Shown here piece by piece: positions 6,723 to 10,090 of a stretch of 10,090 nt of DNA; the stretch's first letter is position 1; each line of letters starts with the position of its first letter. Origin of the DNA: Sphingobacterium sp. (lineage in GTDB: Bacteria; Bacteroidota; Bacteroidia; Sphingobacteriales; Sphingobacteriaceae); assembly GCA_030146225.1 (NCBI GenBank), contig JASLCA010000173.1, positions 1 through 10,090 of the forward strand. The letters run 5' to 3'. The translations under genes and the position numbers were made by a program. The notes under the pieces were generated by a model. That model was not told where the DNA came from, did not search any database, and worked only from the letters and a program-made list of their open reading frames with translations.

Positions 6723-6951
6723 TGTGATTTACGTTACTGAACAAGGTAAAAATACTTAAATAAATTAAACTTTAAAACTGGTACGTTTTTTGTGCGTTTT
6801 TTATGTAAAGCTTTAGCTACTAAAGCCAATTCTACGTGCAGGTTTTAAGTAGTTTACAACAAATGTTAAATATAGTTAATATTTAATCCTGAATTTTCTT
6901 TTTTGATAGTTTTTGAACGTTTTTTGGAAAACAATTTCCATCTTTACGGCC
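6723..6951. other. Divergent intergenic region between rpoN and the PBP gene
   Basis: This AT-rich region must hold the promoters of both neighbours, but no exact TAnnTTTG element is visible on either strand. The minus-strand TACCTTGT near 6749-6742 and the plus-strand TACGTTTT (6782-6789) are near misses. CGTTTTTT occurs at 6784-6791, 6795-6802 and 6918-6925, the first two as an 11-base tandem. Their meaning is unknown. Confidence 0.4.
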
Positions 6952-9270
6952 ATGTTTAGAAGGGTCAAGAACAAGTATCTTCGGTATACGCTTATCGCTA
7001 TTTATAGCCTTATTATTTTTATTTGTGCGGTGCAATTAAACTTTTTGGGATTATTTGGATATTCCCCCACAAAGAAAGATATCGCTATGCCTTCATTAAA
7101 TATTGCATCCGAGGTATACACCGCAGATTCAGTATTGATTGGTCGATACTTTGAAGAAGATCGGGATCCTGTTGCTTATGACAGCATCTCTCAGCATGTT
7201 ATAGATGCCTTAATCGCTACCGAGGATGTTCGATTTTACAAGCATAGCGGAGTAGACTTTATAGGTGTTTTTTCGAGCGCCATCTCTACCTTAAAAGGAG
7301 ATAAGCGCGGCGGAAGCACAATCACACAGCAACTTGCGAAAAACCTGTACCGGACACGTTATAACCAAGCCCAAGGCTTATTGGGCAAGATTCCTGGTGT
7401 AAGGATGATTGTTGTAAAGTTTAAGGAGTGGATGACGGCATATAAGCTAGAGACCAAATATGGAAAAGAAGAGATTCTAACCATGTATCTAAATACCGTA
7501 TCCTTTGGCAACAATGCCTATGGGATCAAGTCTGCATCTATCCGGTACTTTAATAAGTTCCCGAATGATCTCAGCGTGCCAGAAGCCGCCGTGTTGGTCG
7601 GTATGTTAAAGGGCACCACGCTCTACAATCCGACTAGGAATCCAGAAAAATCCATGGAACGCCGCAATATAGTTATCTCGCAGATGCAAAAAGAAGGCTA
7701 TGTTAGCAAGGAGGAAGCCGCAGCTTATGTAAAGACCCCCTTAAACCTTCAAGCTAGCATGCAAGAAGCCAAGGGAGGAAATGACTCCTATTTACGCAGT
7801 GCCGTAGAGCGCTGGTTGGAGAAATGGAGTGAAGAAAACGATATTAATATCTACACTTCGGGCTTAAAGATATATACCACTATTGATTCACGGATGCAAG
7901 AGATAGCCGTAGATGCCGTAAACAAGCAGATGCAAGACTTGCAGCGTAGACTAGACAATACCTGGGGAAATGAGTTGCCTTGGCGCGATAAAAGTGGAGC
8001 CGTAATTCCAAATTTCTTGGAAGATCGGATGCGTAAACTGCCCATCTATGCAGCCCTTATGAAGACCCACAACAACCAAGAAGCGGCAGTTTTCGAAGCC
8101 TTAAACAAGCCAAAGAAGATGACTATCTTCACTTGGAATGGAGACAAGGAGATGGAGATGTCCAGCATGGATTCCCTGAAGCATTATTTGACAATGCTAA
8201 ATACCGGCATGATGGCTATGGATCCCAGGTCTGGCGCTGTAAAAGTGTGGGTAGGCGGTATCAATCACCTTTACTATAAGTTTGACCATGTTAATCAGGC
8301 CAAGCGTCAAGCGGGCTCCACCTTTAAGCCATTCGTCTATATGACTGCCTTGGAGCAAGGAATGACTCCATGTGATACATACGAAGACATTCCGGTACGT
8401 ATTGACTTTGTCAATAAAAAAGGAGAAAAGGAAGTTTGGGAACCTAAGAATGCGGATTGGTCTGTATCCCATAGACAGCTCTCTCTGCGTTGGGCAATGG
8501 CTCGCTCCTTAAATACCATAACGGCACAGATCACCAGAGATGTGGGCTGGGACAAGGTCGTAGACATGGCCCATAAGCTAGGCATTGATAGTCATCTCGA
8601 AGCTGTGCCTTCAGTAGGCCTAGGCTCAAATGATGTAACCGTCTACGAAATGGTAAAAGCCTACGCAGTCTTTATGAATGAAGGTAAAAGTATCGAGCCT
8701 GTACTGGTTTCAAAAATCTACGATAGTGATGGCAAGTTAATTGCCTCCTTTGACGCAAAGGGAAAACAAGTCGTGACACCCGAAAACGCTTGGCTAATGA
8801 CCTATATGCTAAGAGGGACAATCGAAGAACCTAGAGGCACATCACAAGCCTTATGGGAGTGGGATTTATTTAAGAATAACAACCAGATAGGCGGCAAGAC
8901 CGGAACCTCTTCAGACTATGTAGATGGCTGGTATATGGGTGTTACAAAAGACTTGATAGCAGGCGTTTGGGTAGGTTGTGATGAGCAAAGTGTTCACTTC
9001 AAAAATTCTGCTACAGGAGAGGGCTCTAAAACAGCCTTGCCAATATATGCCATGTTTATGGAAGAGCTCTATAAAAATCCGGCATTAGGAGTAACTATGG
9101 GCCCATTTCCAGAAGCTACGGTAAAGATCAACAAGAACTATGCTTGCAAGAGCGTATACTATGAGGAGCCCGTTGCAAGTGATAGCACTGACATACAGGA
9201 AGAGCCCTTGGGCGAGATAGATGAAGAAACTTTACCCGATATCCCATATAATTCTGAAAATGAGTTTTAG
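6952..9270 (+). CDS. Bifunctional class A penicillin-binding protein (PBP1A type)
   Basis: A peptidoglycan synthase with glycosyltransferase and transpeptidase domains, anchored in the inner membrane and facing the periplasm. From the ATG at 6952 it has 772 residues. One membrane helix spans about 13-30. In the GT51 domain, EDVRFYKHSG (91-100) carries the catalytic Glu91, and GGSTITQQLAKNLYR (120-134) and KEEILTMYLNTVSFG (172-186) are the other signatures. In the transpeptidase domain STFK (456-459) has the acylated Ser456, SLN is at 519-521 and KTG at 649-651. All catalytic motifs are intact. The C-terminal 35-40 residues are an acidic tail. A TTG at 6913 would add 13 residues. I prefer the ATG because it gives a short basic N-terminus before the helix. 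The metallopeptidase gene follows after 45 bases and may be co-transcribed. Confidence 0.95.
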   Translation: MFRRVKNKYLRYTLIAIYSLIIFICAVQLNFLGLFGYSPTKKDIAMPSLNIASEVYTADSVLIGRYFEEDRDPVAYDSISQHVIDALIATEDVRFYKHSGVDFIGVFSSAISTLKGDKRGGSTITQQLAKNLYRTRYNQAQGLLGKIPGVRMIVVKFKEWMTAYKLETKYGKEEILTMYLNTVSFGNNAYGIKSASIRYFNKFPNDLSVPEAAVLVGMLKGTTLYNPTRNPEKSMERRNIVISQMQKEGYVSKEEAAAYVKTPLNLQASMQEAKGGNDSYLRSAVERWLEKWSEENDINIYTSGLKIYTTIDSRMQEIAVDAVNKQMQDLQRRLDNTWGNELPWRDKSGAVIPNFLEDRMRKLPIYAALMKTHNNQEAAVFEALNKPKKMTIFTWNGDKEMEMSSMDSLKHYLTMLNTGMMAMDPRSGAVKVWVGGINHLYYKFDHVNQAKRQAGSTFKPFVYMTALEQGMTPCDTYEDIPVRIDFVNKKGEKEVWEPKNADWSVSHRQLSLRWAMARSLNTITAQITRDVGWDKVVDMAHKLGIDSHLEAVPSVGLGSNDVTVYEMVKAYAVFMNEGKSIEPVLVSKIYDSDGKLIASFDAKGKQVVTPENAWLMTYMLRGTIEEPRGTSQALWEWDLFKNNNQIGGKTGTSSDYVDGWYMGVTKDLIAGVWVGCDEQSVHFKNSATGEGSKTALPIYAMFMEELYKNPALGVTMGPFPEATVKINKNYACKSVYYEEPVASDSTDIQEEPLGEIDEETLPDIPYNSENEF

Positions 9271-9315
9271 ATTTAGCTAAAATTTCATATTTTTAGTGAA
9301 AATCAATCTTTCATT

Positions 9316-10090
9316 ATGAATACCAATTTAGCCTTGTACTTTACTAGATTAAAGTATTTTATAGTAAGCCTAGCCTTATTATTAATGCTTCCTAATCTTG
9401 TTTCCGCTCAATACTTTGGTCAGAACAAAATGCGGTATAAGAAGCTTAATTTTAAAGTTACCGAAACCCCGCACTTTGAGATTTATTCCTACCTCAAAAA
9501 TGACAGCCTGAGCAAATGGCTGGCAAAGGAGGCTGAGGTCTGGTACGAAGTACATCAGCAGGTCTTTCAAGACACATTTCTACGAAAGAACCCCTTAGTT
9601 ATCTATAATAACCATCCTGAATTTCAACAAACCACAACCATCTCCGGAGAGATAGGTGTGGGGACCGGTGGGGTCACAGAAGCCTTTAAGCAACGGGTTG
9701 TAATGCCTGTAATGCAGATTAATCAACAGACAAGGCACGTCCTTGGTCACGAGCTGGTGCATGCTTTTCAATACCGAATGCTGATGGAGGGCCGAGATAC
9801 AACTCGACTTGAGAGCGTGGCCAATATCCCATTGTGGATGGTTGAGGGGATGGCAGAATACCTGTCCATTGGCAAGAAAGATGCCTTTACCGCTATGTGG
9901 ATGCGAGATGCATATGCGCGGCAAGATATACCTTCACTCAAGCAATTAACCGAACAGTCCCAAAGTTATTTTCCATATCGCTATGGGCAAGCCTTCTTGT
10001 CCTATGTTGGCGCAACCTATGGCGATACCGTTATTATGCCGATGTTTATGGAGACAGCTAAATATGGCTATGAGGTCGCTATGCGCAGAG
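9316..10090 (+). CDS. Secreted HExxH metallopeptidase-like protein, N-terminal part (runs off window)
   Basis: The first 258 residues of an exported protein. A signal peptide ends at VSA (residues 29-31, hydrophobic core about 14-28), with mature start Gln32. GHELVHAFQY (144-153) supplies the zinc-binding HExxH (His145, Glu146, His149). WMVEGMAEYLS (174-184) supplies the likely third ligand Glu177, the gluzincin arrangement. This architecture is that of the peptidase-MA-like domain, which in Bacteroidota proteins is often followed by a TolB-like/WD40 beta-propeller. The expected propeller would lie beyond the window, so that part is inference. The ATG at 9316 is the only start giving a complete signal peptide. 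The frame is still open at 10090. Confidence 0.75.
   Translation, partial: MNTNLALYFTRLKYFIVSLALLLMLPNLVSAQYFGQNKMRYKKLNFKVTETPHFEIYSYLKNDSLSKWLAKEAEVWYEVHQQVFQDTFLRKNPLVIYNNHPEFQQTTTISGEIGVGTGGVTEAFKQRVVMPVMQINQQTRHVLGHELVHAFQYRMLMEGRDTTRLESVANIPLWMVEGMAEYLSIGKKDAFTAMWMRDAYARQDIPSLKQLTEQSQSYFPYRYGQAFLSYVGATYGDTVIMPMFMETAKYGYEVAMRR

Noticed and set aside
6784..6802. Tandem CGTTTTTT copies as a regulatory repeat
   Set aside because: The unit is low-complexity and T-rich, and the region is AT-rich, so chance is likely.
6913..6951. TTG start adding 13 residues to the PBP1A-type protein
   Set aside because: The ATG at 6952 gives the usual short basic N-terminus before the membrane helix. The extra residues (NVFWKTISIFTA) are unlike the family start, and the DNA there is T-rich and promoter-like.
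9595..9924. 109-codon minus-strand ORF
   Set aside because: It is antisense to the metallopeptidase coding region, including the HExxH codons, and its product resembles no family.
1..10090. CRISPR arrays, tRNA/rRNA genes, insertion sequences, phage or defence modules
   Set aside because: No regularly spaced repeats, cloverleaf-like sequence, transposase or terminal inverted repeats, and no defence gene was recognised on either strand.

Overview
The window looks like chromosomal DNA from a Bacteroidota, most likely the Sphingobacteriales (a Sphingobacterium/Pedobacter-type genome). The clues are the gene families (a Porin_O_P-type outer-membrane porin, a LytS-type kinase relative, a peptidase-type secreted protein of the kind seen with TolB-like propellers), candidate promoters of the Bacteroidota TAnnTTTG type, starts without clear Shine-Dalgarno sequences, and moderate GC. 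The genus is an inference; no rRNA or marker was available.

Layout: (1) 1-1268, plus strand: the last codons of an unidentified gene, a DUF502 two-helix membrane protein, and a gene overlapping it by one base that encodes a decayed LytS/His_kinase-like protein. A perfect 14-bp hairpin closes this unit. (2) 1301-2524, minus strand: an outer-membrane porin converging on that hairpin. (3) 2525-2987: a 463-bp divergent intergenic region with a promoter candidate for each side, a hairpin in the porin leader and an unexplained 9-bp inverted repeat. (4) 2988-4073, plus: DNA polymerase IV (dinB). (5) 4074-4529: a broken C-terminal piece of an AraC-family regulator on the minus strand, then AT-rich DNA holding two copies of TTTGTCCGA. 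(6) 4530-5105, plus: an orphan lipoprotein. (7) 5187-5223: a shared hairpin terminator, then rpoN (sigma-54) on the minus strand to 6722. (8) 6952-9270, plus: a class A penicillin-binding protein (PBP1A type), followed 45 bases later by the N-terminal part of a secreted HExxH metallopeptidase that runs off the window.

Most of the window is core, vertically inherited content: envelope (porin, PBP1A, DUF502), information processing (Pol IV) and regulation (sigma-54). I did not find a complete novel system. The least ordinary parts are the translationally coupled pair of a DUF502 membrane protein and a kinase-like protein that has lost its phospho-acceptor and glycine-rich motifs, and the 4.08-5.1 kb patch with a dead AraC regulator, a repeated putative operator and an orphan lipoprotein, which may be the scar of a deleted uptake locus.
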